The notes beneath the pieces were generated by a model that saw only the letters and a program-made list of their open reading frames with translations, ran no database searches and was not told where the DNA came from. From Bacteroidaceae bacterium (GTDB lineage: Bacteria > Bacteroidota > Bacteroidia > Bacteroidales > Barnesiellaceae_A), in NCBI GenBank assembly GCA_017532725.1, contig JAFXIZ010000015.1, positions 1 to 38,747 of the forward strand: a stretch of DNA of 38,747 nucleotides. The letters are read 5' to 3'. A program made the translations under genes and the position numbers. How positions within the stretch are numbered: the stretch's first letter is position 1; each line of letters opens with the position of its first letter. This document shows positions 4,205 to 12,047 of this stretch, piece by piece.

Positions 4205-7204
4205 TCAGAAAGGTTGTTTAATAGCTTCTTCGGTACTCATAACGGTAAAATATTCCACACCACCGGACTTGTCAGCTTCGCCTTGGAAACATTCTCCTTG
4301 GTGTTCCAATATCCAATCGCCAAAAGAAATACCCTCTTTGTTGTGTTTAGAGGGGTTCAGATGATACCCCTTAAATTCGCAGAAATAAAGCAACTTAGTC
4401 TTGAAGTTAGATGCTGTAACGCCATAACGACTGTCCGGGAATTGGCTATGATATGCGTCAAACATTGTTTTACGCTCGAGACGGTTGTTAAGGACATTGC
4501 CCGAGGCATCGAAGTACATTTCTGCCCACTGGAAGAATGCTTCACCCATCTGTTGCTTGAGTGTACGAAGTTTAATGTCGCGCATAGGTGGAGGAACAGC
4601 ACCTTGCCCGGCACGATACCAACCATCTTGCATAGACTTGAAGTAGAACATAACACATTCAGCCATAAAGTTGTCAAACAAAGACCATTGAGTGTCGTCC
4701 CAATCAGAGAAGAATTGATGGCCGAAATCGTCAATAGGTCGATGGCTATCATTGTACCAATCACTGAATGCCATAAAAGTGATACGCTCCATTGCCGAGC
4801 GAGTATTATCCTTGATTGCGTGGTTGGTTGTGATGTAGAATTTGGGCGATTTCTCGTTTGGTATTATAAAACGCGCTTTGGTTTTAGGGTTAACAGCGAG
4901 GTCGCCTGTAACGGCAAAGAAGAATCGTTCAAAATCGAAGTTAACACGCACGTCATCAATGAAGATGTTTCGAGTTCGGGGTGTAACATTCGAATAGACG
5001 TAATCATCGTCGTTTTTCAGAGTCTTGCCGTCGATCGACGTTTGCTCGAGCATTTTAGCAATGGCGGCACCAACAAGCGATTTACCTGTACGACCGTTAG
5101 ACTGAGCGACTTCACCCATCTGCCCGTCCATAGCTATTATTGCTTTGAGCTCTGTTTGATATTTATAGTCGCAAAGAAGAAATCCGATAGAGGTGATTTT
5201 ATTGACGATGTGTTGGTGGTACTCGTTAATATCATTGTTGGTTAACTCATAACCGGGCGAATTCCAAAAATTGGAAACGTTCATTAGGAACTGCAAGAAC
5301 TCACATTTCTCGCCCTCGGGTGTCAGATATACTGCAAAATGATTATTGTCATACTCTATACGATCTATGATTTGAACGCGGTCAAATCTACGACGTATAA
5401 CCTTATTCTCCCACACTTGACCAAGATTACTACCAAATTCAAGACCCTGAGAAGTAATCTGCAACTGACCATTGCGATAGAAGAAGTGCTGAATGTGTGG
5501 TTCAAATCTATCAAAAGAATCATCTATGCGAGAAAGACGTTCCAACTTATCAGTTCCGAGAAGTCGACCGAGTTGTGAGGCAAGCATCATATGGACATCG
5601 CGGTCTTTACAGGTTTGCAGAGCATAATAGTAAACGAAGTCGCGTATCTCGACCGGACCCGATAGGTGTACGACTCCGTCATCGATGCGAACGAATTTGT
5701 ATTGGTCAACTTCCAAGTCGGAGGTGTGTATGCGATAAAATCCGTTGGCTGCTATGAATTGAAGAGCTGATATGTAGTCGAAAGATACTTCTTTCTTACC
5801 ATTACTCTTGTTATTTTCAACAATCCAAAAATCACTGTCCGTAGCGTATTTAGAAGCTTGAATAAACTTTCCATCCTCGACTCGATAAGAGATTTTTGCG
5901 AATCGAAAGTTTGGCAGTTCCAAAAGTTGTTCACGGTGTAACGAGAAGAAGGCATCACGGTCATTTAATGCCCAAAAGTCTTTAATTTGGTTGTCCGTTT
6001 TTGATGTGATTTTATGGATATCCACAAAAACTCCTCTGCCGTCGTGTGTGTGAAGAACGGTATCAATCTCTTGCAATAACACATCTTCTCTACCTTTGAG
6101 TGTGTTACACAACAGATCGTCTATCCCTTTGTCGTGATTATCATTATTATTGATGTGAGCAAAATAGACGTCAACAGACACACCTATATTGTGCATCGTT
6201 TGAATATATTGCTTAAACTTGATGACAGCTTTGGCAAACTGATTCGGTCGTTGATCGATATAATCGCCGATTTGTATATTTCGGTGCAAATCGTTCCAGT
6301 CGGCATCAAGTAGTAGAATGACATTTTTAATTGTGCATTTTTGCACAAGGTATTGGAGATCCTGAATAAGACCTGTCTCAGCATTGCCTATATTATAAAT
6401 GCCCTGAATACCAATGGATGCGATGCCGTGTTTACAAGCTTTCTCAGCTTTCTTCTCGCCCTCCTGTACTATGAGGGTTTCGATGTGTTCTTCTGCGAGA
6501 AATTTATTCCGGATATATTGCGGTATGTAAAATTTAGTAGGAGCGCCCTTGGGAGTCTGATATTTTATTTCTCGACCGTCCTTGTCAAGATGTAAGCTGG
6601 GATTAGACCAGCGTACACGAACATACGGCTTCAAATGCCCGGTGCTACCACGAGTGGCGTACATAACGGGATTTCCCCATAGGTCGAAATAGTATATAAG
6701 CATTTCATCATCATTTTTATTGATGTTGAAAAGGTGGTCGAAACCTCCACGCTGAAATGCCGGGATATAAGTTTCGCTCCCGTCGGGAGATTTAACTGTG
6801 GCAGTCACATCTTCTACTGTAAGACCACTAGCCAAAAGCTGTGTTGAACAGAAAGTTTTTTTGACAATCTTTTTTTGTTGCTCAATGCTGTTTTGACGGC
6901 GTTCTGCCTGAGTAAGAAGTGTGATACTATAATGTTCGGCGACTCTTTTAATTGCCTCGGGATATGAAAGATTTTCGTAATGCATAACTGCCCCGATAGC
7001 ACCATTTATTGTAAAATCGCAAGAAAAACATTTAGCGATATCAAGGTCTTTGCGATGGGTAACACACAAACCTTTATTTTTCCCTTCTTTCCCACAGCTT
7101 GGGCATTTGGTATACTGAGTGGCTCCTCTACCTGTAAGTCCGGGTATGAAGTCGCGAATATCAGCGACCTTTCGCACTCTATCTATTTCGTGTTGTTCGT
7201 ACAT
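4205..7204 (-). CDS. Mobile-element primase-helicase (CHC2 zinc finger, Toprim, SF3/D5-like ATPase)
   Basis: The product is 999 aa. A CHC2-type zinc finger lies at residues 34-62 (C34-x2-C37 and C59-x2-C62, with CVTH 47-50 between). A Toprim domain lies near 242-302, with E248-x-E250 and D300-x-D302 as likely metal ligands. The C-terminal third is a helicase-type ATPase: Walker A SNGRTGKS (702-709), Walker B IFIDD (747-751) and sensor-like ITTN (791-794). The protein would prime and unwind DNA to replicate the element, like phage and satellite primase-helicases such as P4 alpha (family knowledge; domain order differs). The LuxR-type gene overlaps its start by 22 nt and the DnaA-like gene follows at once, so these form one operon. 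Confidence 0.88.
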   Translation of the reverse strand: MYEQHEIDRVRKVADIRDFIPGLTGRGATQYTKCPSCGKEGKNKGLCVTHRKDLDIAKCFSCDFTINGAIGAVMHYENLSYPEAIKRVAEHYSITLLTQAERRQNSIEQQKKIVKKTFCSTQLLASGLTVEDVTATVKSPDGSETYIPAFQRGGFDHLFNINKNDDEMLIYYFDLWGNPVMYATRGSTGHLKPYVRVRWSNPSLHLDKDGREIKYQTPKGAPTKFYIPQYIRNKFLAEEHIETLIVQEGEKKAEKACKHGIASIGIQGIYNIGNAETGLIQDLQYLVQKCTIKNVILLLDADWNDLHRNIQIGDYIDQRPNQFAKAVIKFKQYIQTMHNIGVSVDVYFAHINNNDNHDKGIDDLLCNTLKGREDVLLQEIDTVLHTHDGRGVFVDIHKITSKTDNQIKDFWALNDRDAFFSLHREQLLELPNFRFAKISYRVEDGKFIQASKYATDSDFWIVENNKSNGKKEVSFDYISALQFIAANGFYRIHTSDLEVDQYKFVRIDDGVVHLSGPVEIRDFVYYYALQTCKDRDVHMMLASQLGRLLGTDKLERLSRIDDSFDRFEPHIQHFFYRNGQLQITSQGLEFGSNLGQVWENKVIRRRFDRVQIIDRIEYDNNHFAVYLTPEGEKCEFLQFLMNVSNFWNSPGYELTNNDINEYHQHIVNKITSIGFLLCDYKYQTELKAIIAMDGQMGEVAQSNGRTGKSLVGAAIAKMLEQTSIDGKTLKNDDDYVYSNVTPRTRNIFIDDVRVNFDFERFFFAVTGDLAVNPKTKARFIIPNEKSPKFYITTNHAIKDNTRSAMERITFMAFSDWYNDSHRPIDDFGHQFFSDWDDTQWSLFDNFMAECVMFYFKSMQDGWYRAGQGAVPPPMRDIKLRTLKQQMGEAFFQWAEMYFDASGNVLNNRLERKTMFDAYHSQFPDSRYGVTASNFKTKLLYFCEFKGYHLNPSKHNKEGISFGDWILEHQGECFQGEADKSGGVEYFTVMSTEEAIKQPF

Positions 7205-7749
7205 GGGGGGAATAATTTATTATCGTCGGCAAAGCGAATAAACGAAGGTGTGTCTTTAATACCTATGCGAATATATGCGTTGCGAATGTGATTATTGACT
7301 GTATGAATTGAGAGATATAGGCGATTGGCAATTTCTATACGAGAAAGATTGTTGTATAAAAGATGTAATACTCTCAGTTCTGCATCACTTATTTGATGAT
7401 TGAAACGAGGTTGGCAGACAACACCTTCATATTTACATTCACCACGAAGTGGACAATGTACGTACTCTATATTAAATTTATTATCTACCATATCGGGGAT
7501 GTTGTCAATAACCCCAAAATTACATTTGCAGAAACGCCTGACAATCAAATATCTATAGAACGATATATTTCTCTTGCTTTTTTCATACTCCGTACAAAGA
7601 GCAGCAAACGCAAGAGGGTAGAATTTCTCTATGATATCAATAGATTTAAGCACAATATCAGTACATTGTGGTGTCAATATAAATGTATCGCCATTACACA
7701 ATTTGCAGAATACGTCTTTATCAACTGTATAGAATTCAATCGATGACAT
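7183..7749 (-). CDS. LuxR-type HTH regulator with N-terminal cysteine clusters
   Basis: The product is 188 aa. The C-terminal LuxR/GerE HTH (about residues 118-178) reads ISDAELRVLHLLYNNLSRIE, then IANRLYLSIHTVNNHIRNAY, matching the four-helix pattern. The N-terminal half carries paired cysteines: C15/C18, C74/C76, H98-C99, C105 and C112. These suggest a metal or Fe-S site, so metal or redox sensing is possible (inference). Its 3' end overlaps the primase-helicase start by 22 nt, and only 21 bp separate it from the small HTH gene upstream. It probably controls or is co-expressed with the replication module. Confidence 0.8.
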   Translation of the reverse strand: MSSIEFYTVDKDVFCKLCNGDTFILTPQCTDIVLKSIDIIEKFYPLAFAALCTEYEKSKRNISFYRYLIVRRFCKCNFGVIDNIPDMVDNKFNIEYVHCPLRGECKYEGVVCQPRFNHQISDAELRVLHLLYNNLSRIEIANRLYLSIHTVNNHIRNAYIRIGIKDTPSFIRFADDNKLFPPCTNNTK

Positions 7750-7770
7750 ACTTATGTCATTTTAAGAAGG

Positions 7771-7974
7771 TTATGTGGACTCAAAGATTTTTTTATCGAA
7801 AATCTTCTCAATTTCGCGCTTGTGAAGTGTTGGTATTCGCGATAAACCACGCTGCCAATTGAATACGGTGTGCCGAGGCACAAAGCAATGGAGAACTATT
7901 TTGTCTATTGCCAGAGTTCTTTCGGCTCTGGTCATGTTCGATAAAAACGAACACAAAGCATTTGCATCATTCAT
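7771..7974 (-). CDS. Small Cro-like helix-turn-helix protein
   Basis: The product is 67 aa and starts MNDANALCSFLSNMTRAERT. The segment ERTLAIDKIVLHCFVPRHTVFNWQRGLSRIPTLHK reads as an HTH in which PRHTVFNWQRG is the recognition helix (compare TVxNWxxG in many small phage repressors). It is the first gene of the leftward operon (small HTH, LuxR-type, primase) and is divergent from the XRE repressor at 8123. It therefore has the position of a Cro or early regulator. The upstream TATATTTG (complement of 8015-8022) is a likely promoter. Confidence 0.65.
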   Translation of the reverse strand: MNDANALCSFLSNMTRAERTLAIDKIVLHCFVPRHTVFNWQRGLSRIPTLHKREIEKIFDKKIFEST

Positions 7975-8014
7975 ATTCTTGTAAACTTATAAGGTAAATT
8001 GTAATATTACGATG

Positions 8015-8060
8015 CAAATATAGATAAAATGTTTCAATATTTGCAATATGTATATTGAAA
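8015..8060. promoter_or_regulatory. Divergent control region with nested palindromes
   Basis: TATATTTG on the minus strand (8015-8022) is the likely promoter of the leftward operon. Next to it TTTCAATAT (8032-8040) and ATATTGAAA (8052-8060) form a perfect 9-bp inverted repeat. Inside it CAATAT-gt-ATATTG (8044-8057) is a second palindrome. The sites lie between two divergent HTH genes and are good candidate operators for one or both products. Confidence 0.65.
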
Positions 8061-8122
8061 AAATTGAAATTATATGTCAAAAAAGCATTGCATAAAAATT
8101 GCATATTTATTTAATTTTGAAT

Positions 8123-8473
8123 ATGAAAGAGAAAAACGAAGAAGTGATAAAAATATTAGAGAATTTGCGTAAAATTATCTTGGATAAGAATATAACGCAA
8201 GCTACAATGGCATCTTTTCTAGATAAAGATGCCTCTCAATTCAGCAAAATCCTGAATGGCTCAATGCATTTAAGATTAGAGCATCTTGCAAAAATTGCAA
8301 CGGGGTTAGAAATGTCAATTATTGACATAATCACATATCCTGAAAAATATGTGCCGAGTGAAGAGAAAGAAGAATCGGTAAAAACGTCTGTAACAATAGA
8401 ATTGGACAGAGAAAAGCGAGAAAAGGTATTAAAGATGATTTTTGGAGTAGAAAATTTAGATTTTCTTAAATAA
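8123..8473 (+). CDS. XRE-family transcriptional regulator (cI-like repressor candidate)
   Basis: ATG at 8123 (MKEKNEEVIKIL) is preferred over a TTG eight codons upstream. The product is 116 aa. Residues 12-70 form an HTH_3 domain: NITQATMASFLDKDASQFSK is the HTH and LRLEHLAKIATGLEMSIIDI completes the five-helix bundle. The C-terminal part is charged (EEKEESVKTSVTIELDREKREKV) and probably dimerises. It is divergent from the replication operon across the palindromic region, so it fits a lysogeny-type repressor that keeps the element silent. A TAnnTTTG match at 8112-8119 is too close to the ATG to be convincing. Confidence 0.8.
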   Translation: MKEKNEEVIKILENLRKIILDKNITQATMASFLDKDASQFSKILNGSMHLRLEHLAKIATGLEMSIIDIITYPEKYVPSEEKEESVKTSVTIELDREKREKVLKMIFGVENLDFLK

Positions 8474-8480
8474 TAAAAGA

Positions 8481-8684
8481 ATGAAAAACTTGGTTGCCAC
8501 AAATGATATAGATAGAAATGAGACTATATATATCAACCCATTACACATTTTATATATAAGAGGAGAAATAGTACCCAAAGAGATTTGCCTGACCAATGGA
8601 AATATAATAAGAACAGATGACGATGTTGATAATTTCATCTATGAAATCACAGCCGAGTCGGGACAAAATCGGGACAAGAAATAA
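8481..8684 (+). CDS. Small hypothetical protein, FlbD-like strand pattern
   Basis: The product is 67 aa. It starts 7 nt after the XRE stop, so the two genes form an operon. The core INPLHILYIRG..IVPKEICLTNGNIIRTDDDVDNFI resembles the small beta fold seen in FlbD-type proteins (hydrophobic strand, E/K turn, then L-T-N-G-x-x-I). No flagellar genes are present, so any similarity would be structural only. The function is not known; a partner of the repressor is possible from position. Confidence 0.55.
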   Translation: MKNLVATNDIDRNETIYINPLHILYIRGEIVPKEICLTNGNIIRTDDDVDNFIYEITAESGQNRDKK

Positions 8685-8771
8685 GAAATATTCAACTACA
8701 AAATGCACGCAGAGCTTGTTATAAGGTTTAATACCGATAAAAATGAAATCCTGTCACCCCGACAACAATAA

Positions 8772-8805
8772 AGAGCCGATAATCAACTGATTATCGGCTC
8801 TTTTT
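8772..8805. terminator. Strong terminator at the accessory/core boundary
   Basis: AGAGCCGATAATCA (8772-8785) is perfectly complementary to TGATTATCGGCTCT (8788-8801) and followed by T5. It stops plus-strand transcription leaving the XRE operon. It could also serve rsmD transcripts on the minus strand, though that side has only a short A/T run. Confidence 0.85.
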
Positions 8806-8824
8806 ATTTAATGCTTTCTACTGC

Positions 8825-9373
8825 TTACTCCTCTGTCGGGCGTACGAAGAACGAAAAATTCACGCTGCCATACACCCTATGCTCCTCAAACCATCGGTGG
8901 CTCGAAAAATTATTGTTGCGCGAATGTTCCAAGATAAACAAGCCGCCCGGCTTCAGCAGGCAATTCTCATCCAATACGCGCGAGGGGATACTCTCCAATT
9001 GTGGTAAGTCGTAGGGTGGGTCGGCAAATATAAAGTCGAAACTCTCGCCACAACTTGCCACAAACTTAAATACATCGCCTTTGATAATCTGCAAGTTATC
9101 ATCATTGAGCATACGTTGCACCTTGCTTATAAAACTATATTGTGTAGGATGTTTCTCCACACACACCACTCGGGGGCAACCTCGCGACAGCAACTCAAAA
9201 CTGATGGCTCCCGTGCCGGCAAACAAGTCGAGCGAGGTCAACTCCTCAAAGTCCAACCTATTCTCCAACACATTAAACAGATTCTCTCTTGCAAAGTCGG
9301 TCGTCGGGCGTGCCTTGATATTACTCGGCACATCAAATCGGCGACGACCATATTTTCCTCTTATAATTCGCAT
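8825..9373 (-). CDS. rsmD: 16S rRNA (guanine(966)-N(2))-methyltransferase RsmD
   Basis: The product is 182 aa, the normal length. It starts MRIIRGKYGRRRFDVP, the RsmD N-terminal signature. The SAM-binding motif is DLFAGTGA (49-56) and the catalytic motif DPPY is at 118-121. The enzyme methylates G966 of 16S rRNA in the 30S head using S-adenosylmethionine. It overlaps the DUF3822 gene by 13 nt, so the two are coupled, as is usual in Bacteroidota. It is the first core gene to the right of the mobile region. Confidence 0.95.
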   Translation of the reverse strand: MRIIRGKYGRRRFDVPSNIKARPTTDFARENLFNVLENRLDFEELTSLDLFAGTGAISFELLSRGCPRVVCVEKHPTQYSFISKVQRMLNDDNLQIIKGDVFKFVASCGESFDFIFADPPYDLPQLESIPSRVLDENCLLKPGGLFILEHSRNNNFSSHRWFEEHRVYGSVNFSFFVRPTEE

Positions 9374-10173
9374 AACGACAAAGCGGTTAAATCAAACGGT
9401 AACTGCATCGCATCGCTGCCAAGTACAAGGCGATTCGACGGAAATATGACAGGTACAACGGTTAGTATATAATTGCGTAGTAGTTGCGACAACTCGCGGC
9501 GCACCTCGCCATCGCCGGCTATATGCACCTCATCGTGTGCTTGGTCAAAGCCCAACTGTTTCCACACATTCAGCACATAGTATGCCGCATCATTGGCACT
9601 ACCATAGTTGTAACTATTGGCAAGAAGTAGTCCCTCGCGACTGTAGCACACAACATCCATTCGTCCCCTATACAGGTGTACATACACCTTGCGTTGGTTA
9701 CCCAATCGGCTCTTCCTGTAGAAGTATTCGCACAAGGCTGTAAGGGGATGCAATAGAGTAGGGCAGTCAAACGTGCGACGTATAAACGAGGTTAATCCGG
9801 CATCGGCACCCGATAGCATAACAGCTCCGATATGAGGCAACGAACTCTCTACGATATCACATTCGCTGTCAGGATAAAGGCTTGTAAAGAATACCCCCTT
9901 ATCGCCCTGCGTAGCAACATCATTAGGCACCAATACAAAGTGTGATGAAGGCAATACCACATACACCCTCTTGAAGGGTTGCAATAAGATTTCGCGAGCA
10001 TACACCTCTCGCTCCACAGCCTGCGCCGGCACATCACCACGATGCAAGGCAATGCGCTCACTCACAAGCGAATTGTCCACTGCCGGATGATAATATGCAT
10101 ACGTCAATTCATTACTATCAATGCGCAGCATCAACGTATATTTCTCCGTATCTATCGCAGTACCTTCATTCAT
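9361..10173 (-). CDS. DUF3822 family protein
   Basis: ATG at 10173 (MNEGTAIDTEKYTLMLRIDS) is chosen; the frame stays open 20 codons upstream, but that part overlaps the promoter carried by the repeat. The product is 270 aa. The ordered strands YVVLPSSHFVLVPNDV and VYVHLYRGRMDVVCY and the IAGDGE segment suggest an actin/ASKHA-like ATPase fold, as noted for this Bacteroidota family. The function is unknown. It is upstream of and overlaps rsmD. Its promoter, TTTG-N19-TATCTTTG, comes from the 211-bp repeat. Confidence 0.85.
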   Translation of the reverse strand: MNEGTAIDTEKYTLMLRIDSNELTYAYYHPAVDNSLVSERIALHRGDVPAQAVEREVYAREILLQPFKRVYVVLPSSHFVLVPNDVATQGDKGVFFTSLYPDSECDIVESSLPHIGAVMLSGADAGLTSFIRRTFDCPTLLHPLTALCEYFYRKSRLGNQRKVYVHLYRGRMDVVCYSREGLLLANSYNYGSANDAAYYVLNVWKQLGFDQAHDEVHIAGDGEVRRELSQLLRNYILTVVPVIFPSNRLVLGSDAMQLPFDLTALSLCEL

Positions 10174-10203
10174 ATTCTCTACATTATACTTCAATATCTG
10201 ATA

Positions 10204-10414
10204 CAAAGATAGCGATAAGCGAGTGGAGAACAAAATAAGTTTACTTATTTTTTATCCCGAGCGAAGCTATCTTGGGCGTTAGCCACTATTGCGATTGAGT
10301 GAGTGCAGTGCTGTGCTTGCACAAGCAATGCCGAGCGTGAGCAATTTGAGTGTTACTAAAGATAGTGCAAGCGATAAGCGAGTGGAGAACAAAATAAGTT
10401 TACTTATTTTTTCT
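10204..10414. repeat. 211-bp dispersed intergenic repeat, copy A, carrying a promoter
   Basis: The sequence from caaagatag to the final T-run is the same length as, and almost identical to, 17602-17812. Each copy contains two related halves (starting at 10208 and 10361) built on GATAG..GATAAGCGAGTGGAGAAC, followed by the palindrome AAAATAAGTTTACTTATTTT. On the minus strand the gene-proximal edge reads TTTG (10234-10231), a 19-bp spacer and TATCTTTG (10211-10204), a full promoter for the DUF3822 gene. The inner half has the wrong spacing and TATCTTTA. Confidence 0.85.
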
Positions 10415-10440
10415 CCCAAGGCGCAGCCTATCTTATCTAT

Positions 10441-10550
10441 GTTATGCCTTTTCGCCCTTTTCGCCTTTTTAGCCCTTCAACCTTTTCAGTCTTTTCCTCC
10501 CTTTCCTCCTTCCTCCTTTTTAGCCCTTTTAGCCCTTTTAGCCCCCTCTT
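10441..10550. repeat. Degenerate pyrimidine-rich short tandem repeat
   Basis: The tract consists of variants of a decamer close to CTTTTAGCCC / TTTTCGCCCT (for example three successive tttagccctt units near 10517-10541). The plus strand is almost purely pyrimidine with spaced GCC or AGCCC. Similar tracts lie at 17813-17885 and 35867-36045. There is no ORF of interest. Confidence 0.7.
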
Positions 10551-10579
10551 GCACCTCTCAATACTTTTTATTACATTTG
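10549..10579 (+). promoter_or_regulatory. Promoter of the RecD-like helicase gene
   Basis: TTGC (10549-10552), a 19-bp spacer and TACATTTG (10572-10579) lie 19 bp before the ATG at 10599. This fits the Bacteroidota consensus with one change in the -33 box. Confidence 0.6.
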
Positions 10580-10598
10580 CATATACAATAACAACGAT

Positions 10599-12035
10599 AT
10601 GCTACACCAAGCCCTTGCACGGCAAATAGCCGACAACCTTCCATACACCCCCAACGAGCAGCAACAACAATTGCTCGACAACCTGTCGCGTTATATTATC
10701 AACGGCAAGGACAACGACCTGTTTCTACTCACAGGATATGCCGGTACCGGTAAGACCTCTATAATAGGCGCAACTGTCAAGGCGCTTGACGCACTCAAGT
10801 ACAAGACCGTTCTTCTTGCGCCCACAGGACGTGCTGCCAAGGTTTTCTCGCGCTACGCCTCGCATCCGGCCTACACCATACATCGCAAGATATATCGCCA
10901 ACAACGATTCTCACCCGATATGCGTGGTTTCCTTGCTGGCAACAACACACATCGCGACACTCTCTTTATTGTCGATGAAGCCTCTATGATAGCCAATGCT
11001 GCCAACGACAGTGGCTATTACGGCTCGGGCAATCTGCTCGACGATCTCATCGAGTATGTATATGCCGGCGATAACTGTCGCCTCATCTTACTCGGCGACA
11101 GCGCACAGTTACCTCCCATCGGGCAGCCATTCAGTCCCGCGCTCTCGCCACAAATATTGCGTGCGGCTGGTGTCAATGTCATTACATTCAATCTCGATAG
11201 GGTAGCCCGACAGCACGCCGAGAGTGGTATCCTGCACAACGCCACACAACTGCGTGCCGACATTACCAATGCGCAGCAACCCATATTGCCACCTCCTCAA
11301 CTGCGGCTGAACGGATTTCCCGATATTATCAACCTCAGTGGTGAGTACCTCATCGAAACAATTTCCGACTCTTACGATCGAGTAGGGCTCGACGAAACAA
11401 TAATCATCACGCGCTCCAATAAGCGTGCCGGCATATTCAATCAAGGCGTTCGCAATCAGATTCTCTATCGCGAGGAAGAACTCACTGCAGGCGATATGCT
11501 GCTCGTGGCCAAGAACAACTACTATTGGGGTAAAGAGTACAAAGAGGTCGATTTCATCGCCAATGGCGACGTTGCACAAGTTGTACGATTGCGCAAGAGT
11601 TACGAAATGTATGGTTTCCGTTTTGCCGACGTGCAACTATACTTCCCCGACCTCGATGTCGAACTCGAGGCGCGTATCCTCCTCGACACACTCACAAGCG
11701 ACGCTCCTGCACTCACACTTCAACAAAACGAACAGTTATATACGGCTATACTCAACGACTATGCACACATTGCCAACCAACGCGAACGCCTGCAACGACT
11801 CAAAGCCGACCCTTGGTTCAATGCGCTGCAAGTAAAATATGCCTATGCCGTAACCTGCCACAAGGCGCAGGGTGGACAGTGGCGACACACCTATATCGAT
11901 ATGGGATACATCGACCCCGACAACCTCACTATCGACTTCTACCGTTGGCTGTACACGGCCATAACACGCGCTACCGATAAAGTATATCTTATCAATCCTG
12001 CCCCTTACTTTATCGAGGGGGCTTCTATCGATTAG
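10599..12035 (+). CDS. RecD-like ATP-dependent DNA helicase (SF1)
   Basis: The product is 478 aa. Walker A GYAGTGKT is at 46-53, the APTGRAAK motif at 74-81, Walker B FIVDEASM at 123-130 and motif III LLGDSAQLPPIG at 164-175. The C-terminal UvrD_C_2-type motif VTCHKAQGGQW is near residue 420, followed by YTAITRA. It belongs to the RecD/Dda-type 5'-3' SF1B helicases. It is shorter than RecD2 and lacks the N-terminal helix-hairpin-helix region, matching the compact form common in Bacteroidota. The likely role is DNA repair or replication-fork processing in the cytosol. It is monocistronic and convergent with the next gene (12-bp gap, no obvious terminator). Confidence 0.9.
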   Translation: MLHQALARQIADNLPYTPNEQQQQLLDNLSRYIINGKDNDLFLLTGYAGTGKTSIIGATVKALDALKYKTVLLAPTGRAAKVFSRYASHPAYTIHRKIYRQQRFSPDMRGFLAGNNTHRDTLFIVDEASMIANAANDSGYYGSGNLLDDLIEYVYAGDNCRLILLGDSAQLPPIGQPFSPALSPQILRAAGVNVITFNLDRVARQHAESGILHNATQLRADITNAQQPILPPPQLRLNGFPDIINLSGEYLIETISDSYDRVGLDETIIITRSNKRAGIFNQGVRNQILYREEELTAGDMLLVAKNNYYWGKEYKEVDFIANGDVAQVVRLRKSYEMYGFRFADVQLYFPDLDVELEARILLDTLTSDAPALTLQQNEQLYTAILNDYAHIANQRERLQRLKADPWFNALQVKYAYAVTCHKAQGGQWRHTYIDMGYIDPDNLTIDFYRWLYTAITRATDKVYLINPAPYFIEGASID

Positions 12036-12047
12036 CCTTTTATCGCA

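Noticed and set aside
4148..5245. 365-aa plus-strand ORF
   Set aside because: It lies wholly opposite the primase-helicase gene, whose motifs prove the minus-strand frame.
8690..8820. Attachment site of the mobile element
   Set aside because: The boundary must be near here, but no tRNA or direct repeat pair can be shown because the other end lies outside the window.
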